Assembly: GCF_014058425.1 (NCBI RefSeq)
Contig: NZ_CP049366.1
Location: forward strand, 434,001 to 498,000
DNA: 64,000 nucleotides
DNA from: Companilactobacillus pabuli
Lineage (GTDB): Bacteria > Bacillota > Bacilli > Lactobacillales > Lactobacillaceae
Direction: 5' to 3'
Below are positions 27,111 through 34,527 of this stretch, one piece after another. The notes below the pieces were generated by a model. That model was not told where the DNA came from. It ran no database searches and worked only from the letters and a program-made list of their open reading frames with translations. Within the stretch, counting starts at the first letter, position 1. Each line of letters begins with the position of its first letter. A program made the translations under genes and the position numbers.

Positions 27111-28017
27111 CCGTTTTTTGAAATTTACGATTGGTGACGATGATAAAAAAATAGTTCGCAAATTTTTAGTTCAACACAAATTTTCCTCTAGTCAATTACA
27201 CAACTTAAAAAATAAGGGTGGACAAATTTTTGTGAATCATAAGCAACGTCATTTTAATTATCCGCTAAAAAAAGGTGATCAAATCTTAATAGTCCTCAAT
27301 TCAGAGGAGCCTTCTGATTTGATTGAACCAATGCCGGGTAAAGTAGATGTCGTATTTGAAGATAGTTATTTATTGGTTATCAACAAACCACCGGGGATTG
27401 CCAGTTTACCTGCAAAAGCTAAGGACAGTAAAACAATGGCAAATGTGGTCAAGTCTTACTTGATCGATAAAAAAGAAAATAGTTCGATTCATTTAGTCAC
27501 TCGTTTGGATAGAAATACTTCGGGATTGATGGTTTTCGCTAAAACATCGTATGCACATTCGTTGTTAGATCGGATTTTACATACGGAAGATTTTCAAAAA
27601 TTTTATTTAGCGATGGTTTACGGTCAAGTGTCACCAGAAAAAGGTTTGATCGATTTGCCGATTGGAATTGATCCGAAGGCTTTTTATATGCGTAATATCG
27701 ATCATAATCTTGGTAAGCCGTCAAAAACTTTATACGAAACAGTCGAGAAATTCGATGATGCCAGTTTATTAAAATTGAAACTATTGACAGGTCGAACACA
27801 CCAAATCCGCGTTCATTTGACAGCAATTGGTCATCCAATAATTGGAGACGATATGTATAGCAAAAAAATTGACCCTCGAATGGGTCGACAAGCCTTGCAT
27901 TGTTATCGTTTAAATATAGTTCATCCTGTTACTAAAAAGTTATTAAAATTAACCGCGCCATTACCAAAAGATATGGTAATGTTAAAGGGTGTGTTAAGGG
28001 GTGAGAAGAATGGATGA
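27097..28017 (+). CDS. RluA/RluD-family pseudouridine synthase
   Basis: The 306-residue product isomerises uridine in RNA, probably rRNA. It has a small S4-like N-terminal part (about 10-75) and a catalytic domain with HLVTRLDRNTSGLMVFAK, in which the Asp of RLD is catalytic, and GRTHQIRVHL near the C-terminus. The start ATG lies inside nadK, and the end overlaps the upstream region of mgtE. It corresponds by position to B. subtilis YjbO. The target site cannot be deduced. Confidence 0.92.
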   Translation: MNQNNRFLKFTIGDDDKKIVRKFLVQHKFSSSQLHNLKNKGGQIFVNHKQRHFNYPLKKGDQILIVLNSEEPSDLIEPMPGKVDVVFEDSYLLVINKPPGIASLPAKAKDSKTMANVVKSYLIDKKENSSIHLVTRLDRNTSGLMVFAKTSYAHSLLDRILHTEDFQKFYLAMVYGQVSPEKGLIDLPIGIDPKAFYMRNIDHNLGKPSKTLYETVEKFDDASLLKLKLLTGRTHQIRVHLTAIGHPIIGDDMYSKKIDPRMGRQALHCYRLNIVHPVTKKLLKLTAPLPKDMVMLKGVLRGEKNG

Positions 28018-29383
28018 AAACGAAAAAAGACTCCAAGATAAATTTTCGCAATTGAAGGATTATCTTGATGAAGGTGATAAAAAGCGATTCCGAAAAACTT
28101 ATTTGGATATGCATTTTTATGACCAGAGTACTTTTTACCTCACGTTGAATAAGCCTGAACGAATGACGCTTTATTCAATTTTGGAACCGGACGAAATGGG
28201 AGATATGTTCGATACCATTGAAGATGACAATCCTAAAATTCCTGAACTTTTGAAGGAAATGGATCTCAGTTATGCTTCAAAAATGTTGAACGATATGTAT
28301 GATGATAATGCCGCCGATGTTTTGGAACATTTGGATAAGGTCGATGTTGACCGATTCCTAGGTCAAATGCCACGTAACGATGCTAATAATTTGCGTGGAT
28401 TATTGCATTATGACACTGAAACTGCCGGTGGTATCATGACGACCGACTACGTAGAGTTTCATGAGGAAGAAACAGCAGCTGAAGCCATCAGAGCTTTGAA
28501 GAAATTTGCTAAAACTGCTGAAACAATTTATTATATTTACATTTTGGATCATCACGATGATTTAGTTGGTGTTATGTCGTTGCGTGATTTGATTTTACTT
28601 GAAGATGACGATACTTTAAGTGAAAAAATGAATAGTGATATTATTACGGTCAATGTTGATGCGGAACAGGCCGAAGTTGCTCAAGTATTTAGAGATTATG
28701 AGTTTTTAGCTGTTCCCGTTGTTGACCATTCGAACAAATTAGTTGGTATCGTTACAGTTGATGATGTTATTGAAGTTATTGATGACGAAGCTCAACAAGA
28801 CTACTCTGGTTTGGCCGGTGTTAGTATGGATGAGACCAACAATGATGGTCCTTTCAAAGCCGCTTCCAAGCGTTTGCCTTGGTTGATTACATTGTTACTT
28901 TTGAGTATGATTACTGCAACCTTGATCAACCATTATGAGAACTTGTTGGCTGAAGCGAGTATCTTAGCCGTCTTCATTTCAACAATCACTGGTACAGCCG
29001 GTAATGCTGGTACACAGAGTTTGGCTGTGGCAGTTAGGCGTTTAGCGGTTGAAGAAATAAATCGACACGAATTTTTAAAATTACTATTTAAAGAATTGAT
29101 CACTGGTTTTGTAACTGGATTAGTAACAGGTGTTGCAGTTCTTTTGCTAGTAGGAATTTGGAAACATAACTTTGTTTTAGGGATGGTTATCGGTATGGCG
29201 ATGTGTGCCGCTATTACAGTAGCTAACTTGGCTGGTAGTTTTATTCCAATGTTGATGTCTAGCTTTGGATTCGATCCAGCGGTTGCCAGTGGACCATTTA
29301 TTTCAACTTTAAGTGATTTAACTAGTGTATTAATTTATTTCAGTATTGCCGGAGTGTTTATGCAATACTTTATCAAAGTGTGA
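28010..29383 (+). CDS. mgtE: Magnesium transporter MgtE
   Basis: MgtE is a Mg2+-gated channel. The 457-residue protein has an N-terminal helical domain (about 1-125), a CBS pair (about 130-250; TAGGIMTTDYVEFHEEETAA, VDDVIEVIDDE), a connecting helix and five C-terminal membrane helices with GTAGNAGTQSLAVAVR and PFISTLSDLTS, which line the pore. ATG 28010 fits the AAGGGGTGAG site; GTG 28001 is too close to it. It overlaps the pseudouridine synthase gene by 8 bp and ends the operon. Confidence 0.94.
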   Translation: MDENEKRLQDKFSQLKDYLDEGDKKRFRKTYLDMHFYDQSTFYLTLNKPERMTLYSILEPDEMGDMFDTIEDDNPKIPELLKEMDLSYASKMLNDMYDDNAADVLEHLDKVDVDRFLGQMPRNDANNLRGLLHYDTETAGGIMTTDYVEFHEEETAAEAIRALKKFAKTAETIYYIYILDHHDDLVGVMSLRDLILLEDDDTLSEKMNSDIITVNVDAEQAEVAQVFRDYEFLAVPVVDHSNKLVGIVTVDDVIEVIDDEAQQDYSGLAGVSMDETNNDGPFKAASKRLPWLITLLLLSMITATLINHYENLLAEASILAVFISTITGTAGNAGTQSLAVAVRRLAVEEINRHEFLKLLFKELITGFVTGLVTGVAVLLLVGIWKHNFVLGMVIGMAMCAAITVANLAGSFIPMLMSSFGFDPAVASGPFISTLSDLTSVLIYFSIAGVFMQYFIKV

Positions 29384-29428
29384 AAAAAACTGTATTGACT
29401 AATTTTTTTAGTCAATACAGTTTTTTTA
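29384..29428. terminator. Bidirectional terminator between mgtE and cutC
   Basis: AAAAAAACTGTATTGACTAA pairs with TTAGTCAATACAGTTTTTTT. The flanking A and T runs make it functional on both strands for these converging genes. Confidence 0.92.
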
Positions 29429-30076
29429 TTGAATACCATCAATGATTTTTGTACCGTGTAATTCTTTAACGCCTAATTCTTTAGCAATCGTATCGCAGTT
29501 TTCAAAATTAACGCCACCACCGGGTAGAATAGTGATTCTGCCGTCAGCGTAGTCGATGTATTTTTTGATGTTGTCTAAAGTCTGATCGATTGGTGTTGTT
29601 AGTGGTCCACCATGAGTCAGGATTCTATCAACGTCATGATCTACTAGCCAATCGATAGCTGATTTTTTGCTGTCTTCAGCTAAAGCATCAAAGGCCATGT
29701 GGAAGACGATTTGCATGCCACTAGAAGCAGCAATTAATTGTTCCATGGCATCTTCATCCAAATCTCCGTCCTTAGTCAAAGCACCAAAAGCTACTCCATC
29801 GACACCCAATTTTTGAGCTTGGAATAAGTCAGCTTCCATCATTTTGATTTCAAGATCATTGTAAACAAAATCTCCGCCACGTGGACGAATCATTTCAACA
29901 ACAGGAACGGATTTTTCTTGAAGGTATTTAGTAGCTTCTTGTAAAACACCAAAACTAGGAGTAGTACCTCCAACAGCCAAATTATCGTTTAGTTCGATTC
30001 GATTAGCACCTTTTAAAACAGCGGCGGGAATCTTAGTGAAATTTTCTACAGCAACTTCTTTATAAATAATGTTCAA
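29426..30076 (-). CDS. cutC: CutC family protein
   Basis: The 216-residue TIM-barrel protein has the family blocks YKEVAVENF, GANRIELNDNLAVGGTTPS, VEMIRPRGGDF, FHMAFDAL, DRILTHGG and ILPGGGVN. CutC was linked to copper homeostasis, but its biochemical role is unsettled. The start is unusual: the TTG at 30076 directly abuts GAGGGG with no spacer. An ATT at 30070 would have normal spacing (6 bases), so an AUU start giving 214 residues is possible. Confidence 0.88.
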   Translation of the reverse strand: MNIIYKEVAVENFTKIPAAVLKGANRIELNDNLAVGGTTPSFGVLQEATKYLQEKSVPVVEMIRPRGGDFVYNDLEIKMMEADLFQAQKLGVDGVAFGALTKDGDLDEDAMEQLIAASSGMQIVFHMAFDALAEDSKKSAIDWLVDHDVDRILTHGGPLTTPIDQTLDNIKKYIDYADGRITILPGGGVNFENCDTIAKELGVKELHGTKIIDGIQ

Positions 30077-30116
30077 CCCCTCTTTTTATCAGTATCTTTA
30101 TTCTAACAATTTTATA

Positions 30117-30143
30117 CAAAAAAAGAACGTCCGAAGACGTCCT
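30117..30143 (-). terminator. Rho-independent terminator after uppP
   Basis: On the minus strand, AGGACGTC-TTCG-GACGTTCT is a stem with a UUCG tetraloop, followed by seven T residues. Confidence 0.9.
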
Positions 30144-30147
30144 AATT

Positions 30148-30984
30148 TTATGCAAAGGATTTGATTCCAAAGTATGCGATGACAATGATTGCCAAGATGA
30201 TACGATACCAACCAAAGGCTTTGAAGTCGTTACGTTTGATGTAATCAAGCAAGAACTTGATAGAAGCGTAAGCAACGATAAATGAAACTAATGTACCAAC
30301 AAGTAGGATAATTGTTTGGTCACCAGTAAAGGAATGGCCGTTCATGAAGTACTTACCAATTTTCAGTAAACTAGCACCAAACATAGTTGGAATAGCTAAG
30401 AAAAATGAGAACTCAGTTGCCACGAATCTAGATGTACCAACTGTCATACCACCTAAAATAGTTGCTCCAGAACGAGAGGTACCAGGAACTAATGATAGGA
30501 CTTGGAAAAGACCAATCGTAAAGGCAGTTTTATATGAGAGATGGTCTAAATCTTCAACTTGAGGACGTTTATTCTTCAACCAATTTTCAACGACTATGAA
30601 TAAAATACCATAAATCAATAATGTGGCAGAAATAACTTGCCAACTAGTTAAATGTGCATCCATCCAGTCGTTTAAAGGAAGTCCAATAATTACTGAAGGT
30701 AAAATGGCAACTATAACTTTAAACCAAATACTCCAAGTTTGATTCTTTTCACGATGGTTCTTTTTAGGTGAGAAAGGATTCAACTTGTGGAAGTAGATAA
30801 GGATAACCGCTAAGATTGCCCCGAATTGAATAACTACCATGAACATGTTGATAAAAGCTGTAGATTCATTTAATTTGATGAATTCATCAGCTAAGTACAA
30901 GTGTCCAGTTGAACTGATAGGTAGAAATTCGGTAAAACCTTCAATAATACCCAAAATGATGGTTTTAATAATTTCAATGAACAT
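30148..30984 (-). CDS. uppP: Undecaprenyl-diphosphatase UppP (BacA)
   Basis: The enzyme recycles undecaprenyl pyrophosphate to the monophosphate carrier used for wall synthesis and gives bacitracin tolerance when abundant. The 278-residue membrane protein carries [14 protein letters not shown] near the N-terminus and [10 protein letters not shown] in the middle, the two signature motifs, with about eight helices. It is monocistronic, with a terminator. Together with the Bce-like module it adds to defence against lipid II-cycle inhibitors. Confidence 0.95.
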   Translation of the reverse strand: MFIEIIKTIILGIIEGFTEFLPISSTGHLYLADEFIKLNESTAFINMFMVVIQFGAILAVILIYFHKLNPFSPKKNHREKNQTWSIWFKVIVAILPSVIIGLPLNDWMDAHLTSWQVISATLLIYGILFIVVENWLKNKRPQVEDLDHLSYKTAFTIGLFQVLSLVPGTSRSGATILGGMTVGTSRFVATEFSFFLAIPTMFGASLLKIGKYFMNGHSFTGDQTIILLVGTLVSFIVAYASIKFLLDYIKRNDFKAFGWYRIILAIIVIAYFGIKSFA

Positions 30985-31017
30985 AATTAATAATATTCTC
31001 CTGAATTAAATTTGGAA

Positions 31018-32034
31018 CTAGATAAAGTGTACACAAACACACTCAGGAATGGAAATTTTATTTTCTAATGGTGTCAAATTTCCTTTGTTAGGATTGCGTT
31101 TGAAGATAGTTAAGTCGTCGCTATCTTGATTAGCAGCTAACAAATATTTTTCAGAAGGATCTAATTCAAAATCACGAGGTCCATTACCGTTAGTTGAAAC
31201 TGTATTGAGTTTCTTTAGACGGTCGCCATTTTTGTCGATACTGAAAGTAGCAATTGTGTCAGCGCCACGAGTTGAAACGTACAAGAATTTGCCATCTTTA
31301 GAAATACGGATAGCAGCTGTTGTATTCTTTTGTTCATCTTTAGCAGCTTCAACTTCATCGACTAATGTCAAACCAGCAGTTTCTGCATCGTATTCCATAA
31401 CCAAAACTTTTGAAGCTAATTCACAAGCAACGTAAACGATTGGTTTTGTTGGGTGGAAGACTAGGTGTCTTGGAGCATATCCAGCTGGGGCAATGTAGTT
31501 ATTCATCAATTTTGGTTCTTTAGGATCGTCAATATTATAAATGTAAATACGATCAGCACCGTAATCACAAATAATTAATTTGCCATCAGGAGTCAAAGCA
31601 CTGAAGTGAGGTTTAGATTGATCTTGTTCAGCACGAGGACCGTGACCCTCAAATTTGACTTCTGAGCAGTGTTCGATTTTACCGTCGTCAGTTAGATGAT
31701 CAATCTTTACTTTGCTTAAGTGGAAATAGGCACTAAAAATCAAATTGCGACTAGGGTCAAATTTAACGTAAGATGGTGAAGTTTCTTCTGAAAAGTCCTC
31801 ATCCAAAAGTTTAGGTTCATTGTTGATATCATAAACGACGATACCACCACGATCGCCTTTTTTAGCTAAAGCAATCAATTTCATATCATTAGTTACATCG
31901 ATGTATGTTGGTCCATTTAATTCGACCAATACTTTAGGTGTAGTTAATTCACCAGTTTCAGAATTAAAATCGGCAGAATAGACGCCTTTACCAGTCTTTT
32001 TTGTGTAACCGCTTAAAAGAAGCTTTTCAATCAT
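31018..32034 (-). CDS. Lactonase-family (6-phosphogluconolactonase-like) beta-propeller protein
   Basis: The 338-residue product is a seven-bladed propeller of the YkgB/Pgl type. Typical segments are LLSGYTKKTGKGVYSADFN, GPRHLVFHPTKPIVYV-like text (APRHLVFHPTKPIVYV) and NGPRDFELDPSEKYLLAANQ. It may hydrolyse 6-phosphogluconolactone in the pentose phosphate pathway, but many homologues are uncharacterised. GGAGG precedes the ATG on the minus strand. It is divergent from the AI-2E-family gene, with a shared AT-rich promoter region (32035-32109). Confidence 0.82.
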   Translation of the reverse strand: MIEKLLLSGYTKKTGKGVYSADFNSETGELTTPKVLVELNGPTYIDVTNDMKLIALAKKGDRGGIVVYDINNEPKLLDEDFSEETSPSYVKFDPSRNLIFSAYFHLSKVKIDHLTDDGKIEHCSEVKFEGHGPRAEQDQSKPHFSALTPDGKLIICDYGADRIYIYNIDDPKEPKLMNNYIAPAGYAPRHLVFHPTKPIVYVACELASKVLVMEYDAETAGLTLVDEVEAAKDEQKNTTAAIRISKDGKFLYVSTRGADTIATFSIDKNGDRLKKLNTVSTNGNGPRDFELDPSEKYLLAANQDSDDLTIFKRNPNKGNLTPLENKISIPECVCVHFI

Positions 32035-32074
32035 TACAATTCCTCCAAATAATGTATAGTATTATAATATACAG

Positions 32075-32080
32075 TATAAT
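32075..32080 (+). promoter_or_regulatory. Probable -10 element of the AI-2E-family permease gene
   Basis: TATAAT lies 30 bp before the chosen start in the divergent intergenic region. The region also contains the AT-rich dyad GTATAGTATTATAATATAC, which offers a -10 on the other strand for the lactonase gene. Confidence 0.4.
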
Positions 32081-32109
32081 CTTTGTATAAAAATTTTGGG
32101 GAGCAATCT

Positions 32110-33318
32110 ATGCGAGAAACACCGGAAAAAAATAAAAGTTGGTTTTACAAATGGTTCTTAAACAACCAATTGACGGTGATTTTGGTTAATATATTTTTAG
32201 TGTTTTTGATTATATTTTTATTTTCGAAAATCAGTTTTGTTTTTCAACCAGTCGGACAAATTTTAGGAATTGTCATGCCACCAGTTATTTTGGCCTTGGT
32301 ATTGTATTACCTGATTAATCCGCTGATTAATGTTTTGGAAAGCAAACTTCATGTTAATCGGATTATTTCAATTGCCTTTGTTTTTATTATTATTTTGGCA
32401 TTATTGATTTGGGGCGTTATGTCTCTGATTCCCTTCGTACAAAGCCAAGTTGATTCATTAGTTAAGAATTGGCCACAATATTGGGATTCTTTGAATAAGA
32501 GCTTGCAAAATATGTTTTCTGATCCAAAATTACATATTGTTAAAGAGCGACTAGCTACAACTAATGCCAGCATCACGAAGAGTTTTGAAAAATCTATGAG
32601 CCAAATCTTGCCACAGACGATGAATAATTTAAGCTCGGCGGTAAGTGTCTTGACTAATGTTGTCATGATCTTGCTAACGGCACCTTTTATCTTGTTCTTT
32701 ATGTTAAAAGACGACAAGAAATTCAAGGTATCAGTTGTTAAATTCGTTCCTAATCGTTTGAAGAAATCGGTTAGTGATATGCTTTCAGAAATTAGTCAGT
32801 CGTTGAGTTCTTACATTACTGGACAGTTGACAGTAGCTTTCTGGGTAGCCGTTATGTTCTTTGTTGGCTATTTGATTATTGGACAACGATATGCTTTGAT
32901 TTTAGGAATCGTTGCCGGGATTTTAAACTTGATTCCTTACGTCGGTTCAGCATTAGCCTTGATTCCTTCACTAGTCATTGCGGCCTTTATTGCTCCATCG
33001 ATGGTTATAAAAGTATTGATTGTCTTTGCCGTTGAGCAGACGATTGAGACGCGTGTTATTTCACCAATCATTGTTGGTAATAAAATGCAAATGCATCCTG
33101 TAACGACAATTCTAGTTTTGCTAGTTTCGGCTGGATTGTACGGGTTAGTAGGAATGATTGCAGGAATTCCAATCTTTGCTATTTTAAAAATTATTTGTAC
33201 GAGAATTTTTAATTGGTTCAAACGTAATTCTTCTTGGTACGATGATGAAGATGTTGAGCCACTTGATGAAACGACAACTGTAAAAGATACAGAAAATTCT
33301 AAGAAAAATCACAAATAA
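32110..33318 (+). CDS. AI-2E family transporter (YdiK/PerM-type permease)
   Basis: The 402-residue product has about eight membrane helices, with the family pattern VLYYLINPLI near the N-terminus, a long soluble loop after the second or third helix (about 95-170), a DDKKF loop, and GILNLIPYVGSALALIP in the conserved core. The tail is acidic. ATG 32110 is 6 bases after GGGGAG; an upstream TTG (32083) precedes that site and is rejected. Despite the family name, a role in AI-2 export is not shown here; ion antiport is another option. Confidence 0.85.
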   Translation: MRETPEKNKSWFYKWFLNNQLTVILVNIFLVFLIIFLFSKISFVFQPVGQILGIVMPPVILALVLYYLINPLINVLESKLHVNRIISIAFVFIIILALLIWGVMSLIPFVQSQVDSLVKNWPQYWDSLNKSLQNMFSDPKLHIVKERLATTNASITKSFEKSMSQILPQTMNNLSSAVSVLTNVVMILLTAPFILFFMLKDDKKFKVSVVKFVPNRLKKSVSDMLSEISQSLSSYITGQLTVAFWVAVMFFVGYLIIGQRYALILGIVAGILNLIPYVGSALALIPSLVIAAFIAPSMVIKVLIVFAVEQTIETRVISPIIVGNKMQMHPVTTILVLLVSAGLYGLVGMIAGIPIFAILKIICTRIFNWFKRNSSWYDDEDVEPLDETTTVKDTENSKKNHK

Positions 33319-33329
33319 TTCAAAAACCA

Positions 33330-33358
33330 TTGTCTAGACCGGATAAAACGTATATAAT
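33330..33358 (+). promoter_or_regulatory. Promoter of the trmL leader
   Basis: TTGTCT (33330-33335) and TATAAT (33353-33358) are spaced by exactly 17 bp. Transcription should start near 33365, leaving a leader of about 138 bases before trmL. Confidence 0.75.
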
Positions 33359-33401
33359 GTTTTATGAGTTTTGGGGTTATTTGTTTTTCTCAGGAGTAAT
33401 T

Positions 33402-33488
33402 TTGACAAAAGCAAGTAAACAAGAGGCTATACTAGCGCATGTCCTTGCTGTGGTTTTCACCGAGGTCATGCGCTTTTTGTTTATGTAA
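33402..33488 (+). CDS. Possible 28-residue leader peptide upstream of trmL
   Basis: AGGAG (33392-33396) is followed after 5 bases by a TTG start; the frame codes for 28 residues, beginning MTKASKQEAILAHV, and stops at 33486-33488, just past the terminator hairpin. A ribosome translating it would unwind the terminator at 33434-33479. Such a short open frame can arise by chance, so its reality is uncertain. Confidence 0.3.
   Translation: MTKASKQEAILAHVLAVVFTEVMRFLFM
33434..33479 (+). terminator. Strong hairpin terminator inside the trmL leader
   Basis: AGCGCATG pairs with CATGCGCT, the stem continues with CCTTG/CGAGG, and an inner GTG-CAC closes the loop; TTTTT follows. It lies between the promoter and trmL, so it can act as an attenuator or end a small RNA of about 115 bases. 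Confidence 0.75.
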
Positions 33489-33502
33489 AAGGAGATTAAA
33501 TA

Positions 33503-34012
33503 ATGACGAACCATATTGCACTTTATGAACCATTGATGCCAGCTAATACTGGTAATATTGCTAGAACTTGTGCGGGAACTAATACTAAATTACATTTGAT
33601 CAGACCATTAGGTTTCAATACTGATGATGCTCATATGAAGCGTGCAGGTTTGGACTATTGGGAAAAAGTTGACATTACTTATCATGATGATTTGGATGCT
33701 TTTTTGGAATCAATACCTGACGATAAATATTTATATTTAATTACTAAATTTTCAGATAAGGTTTATAGTGATCAAGATTTCTCAGATACTTCAGTTGATC
33801 ATTACTTTTTATTTGGTAAAGAGACAACTGGTTTGCCAGAAGATTTCATGCGCCGTAACCCTGAAAAGTGCTTACGAATTCCTATGAGTGATAATATTCG
33901 AGCATTAAATTTATCTAACAGTGCAGCTTTGGTTATTTATGAAGCCGTGCGCCAACAACATTTTGCTGGTTTGGAATTAAGTCATCATTATGAACACGAT
34001 AAATTAGATTAG
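33503..34012 (+). CDS. trmL: tRNA (cytidine/uridine-34 2'-O)-methyltransferase TrmL
   Basis: This SPOUT-fold methyltransferase modifies the ribose of wobble base 34 in tRNA-Leu species. The 169-residue product has NHIALYEPLMPANTGNIART, HLIRPLGF, FGKETTGLP and IPMSDNIRALNLSNSAALV, the blocks that form the SAM-binding knot. AAAAGGAG lies before the ATG. It follows a leader with a terminator hairpin and is followed after 10 bp by the DUF1149 gene, so the two are probably co-transcribed. Confidence 0.95.
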   Translation: MTNHIALYEPLMPANTGNIARTCAGTNTKLHLIRPLGFNTDDAHMKRAGLDYWEKVDITYHDDLDAFLESIPDDKYLYLITKFSDKVYSDQDFSDTSVDHYFLFGKETTGLPEDFMRRNPEKCLRIPMSDNIRALNLSNSAALVIYEAVRQQHFAGLELSHHYEHDKLD

Positions 34013-34022
34013 GAGAAAAACT

Positions 34023-34445
34023 ATGAAAATTAATAAAGGTGCAGTTAGCGTTCAAGCGTTTCACTATGATGTTGAATCACCAAGTGCCGATGAGAAGAGT
34101 ACTTTAAATATTAGTATCGAGCATCCTGAATTTAAAGATGAGAACGGTCAGCCTATGAATGAAGACGAAGGAAAGATTTTTCAAGTGGTTATTCCTTTTG
34201 AAATCCATATGAAAGATGCTCCTTTTAAAGTTTCAGGATTAGTTGGACAAGTAGTTCAACCTGTTGGTTTCCACGGTGAAGCGGAAGACCTAGATGGCAA
34301 GCAAGTTCAACAAATCTCTCGTTCAGCAGTTGAGTATATTGAAACATTAACTTATCAAGTTACGAGTGTAACGTTGAATCACGGTGTTTCACTTAACTTC
34401 ACTAAAGATGCAGAAATTAAGCCTAATAATGAAGAAGACAAATAA
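34023..34445 (+). CDS. DUF1149 family protein (SecB-like fold)
   Basis: The 140-residue product is an acidic cytoplasmic protein resembling DUF1149 proteins of lactobacilli and streptococci. The family has a SecB-like fold in known structures, so a chaperone-type role is possible but unproven. It is 10 bp after trmL, with a GGAG site, and is followed by a terminator. Confidence 0.75.
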   Translation: MKINKGAVSVQAFHYDVESPSADEKSTLNISIEHPEFKDENGQPMNEDEGKIFQVVIPFEIHMKDAPFKVSGLVGQVVQPVGFHGEAEDLDGKQVQQISRSAVEYIETLTYQVTSVTLNHGVSLNFTKDAEIKPNNEEDK

Positions 34446-34470
34446 ACAGTCCTTGAGGGCTGTTTTTTTT
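34446..34470 (+). terminator. Rho-independent terminator after the DUF1149 gene
   Basis: ACAGTCC, loop TTGA, GGGCTGT (one wobble pair), followed by seven further T residues. Confidence 0.88.
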
Positions 34471-34527
34471 AATGTTCAAAAAAGGTATAATTTTAGATGA
34501 TTACTTTTAAATTCATGTGAGGTACTT

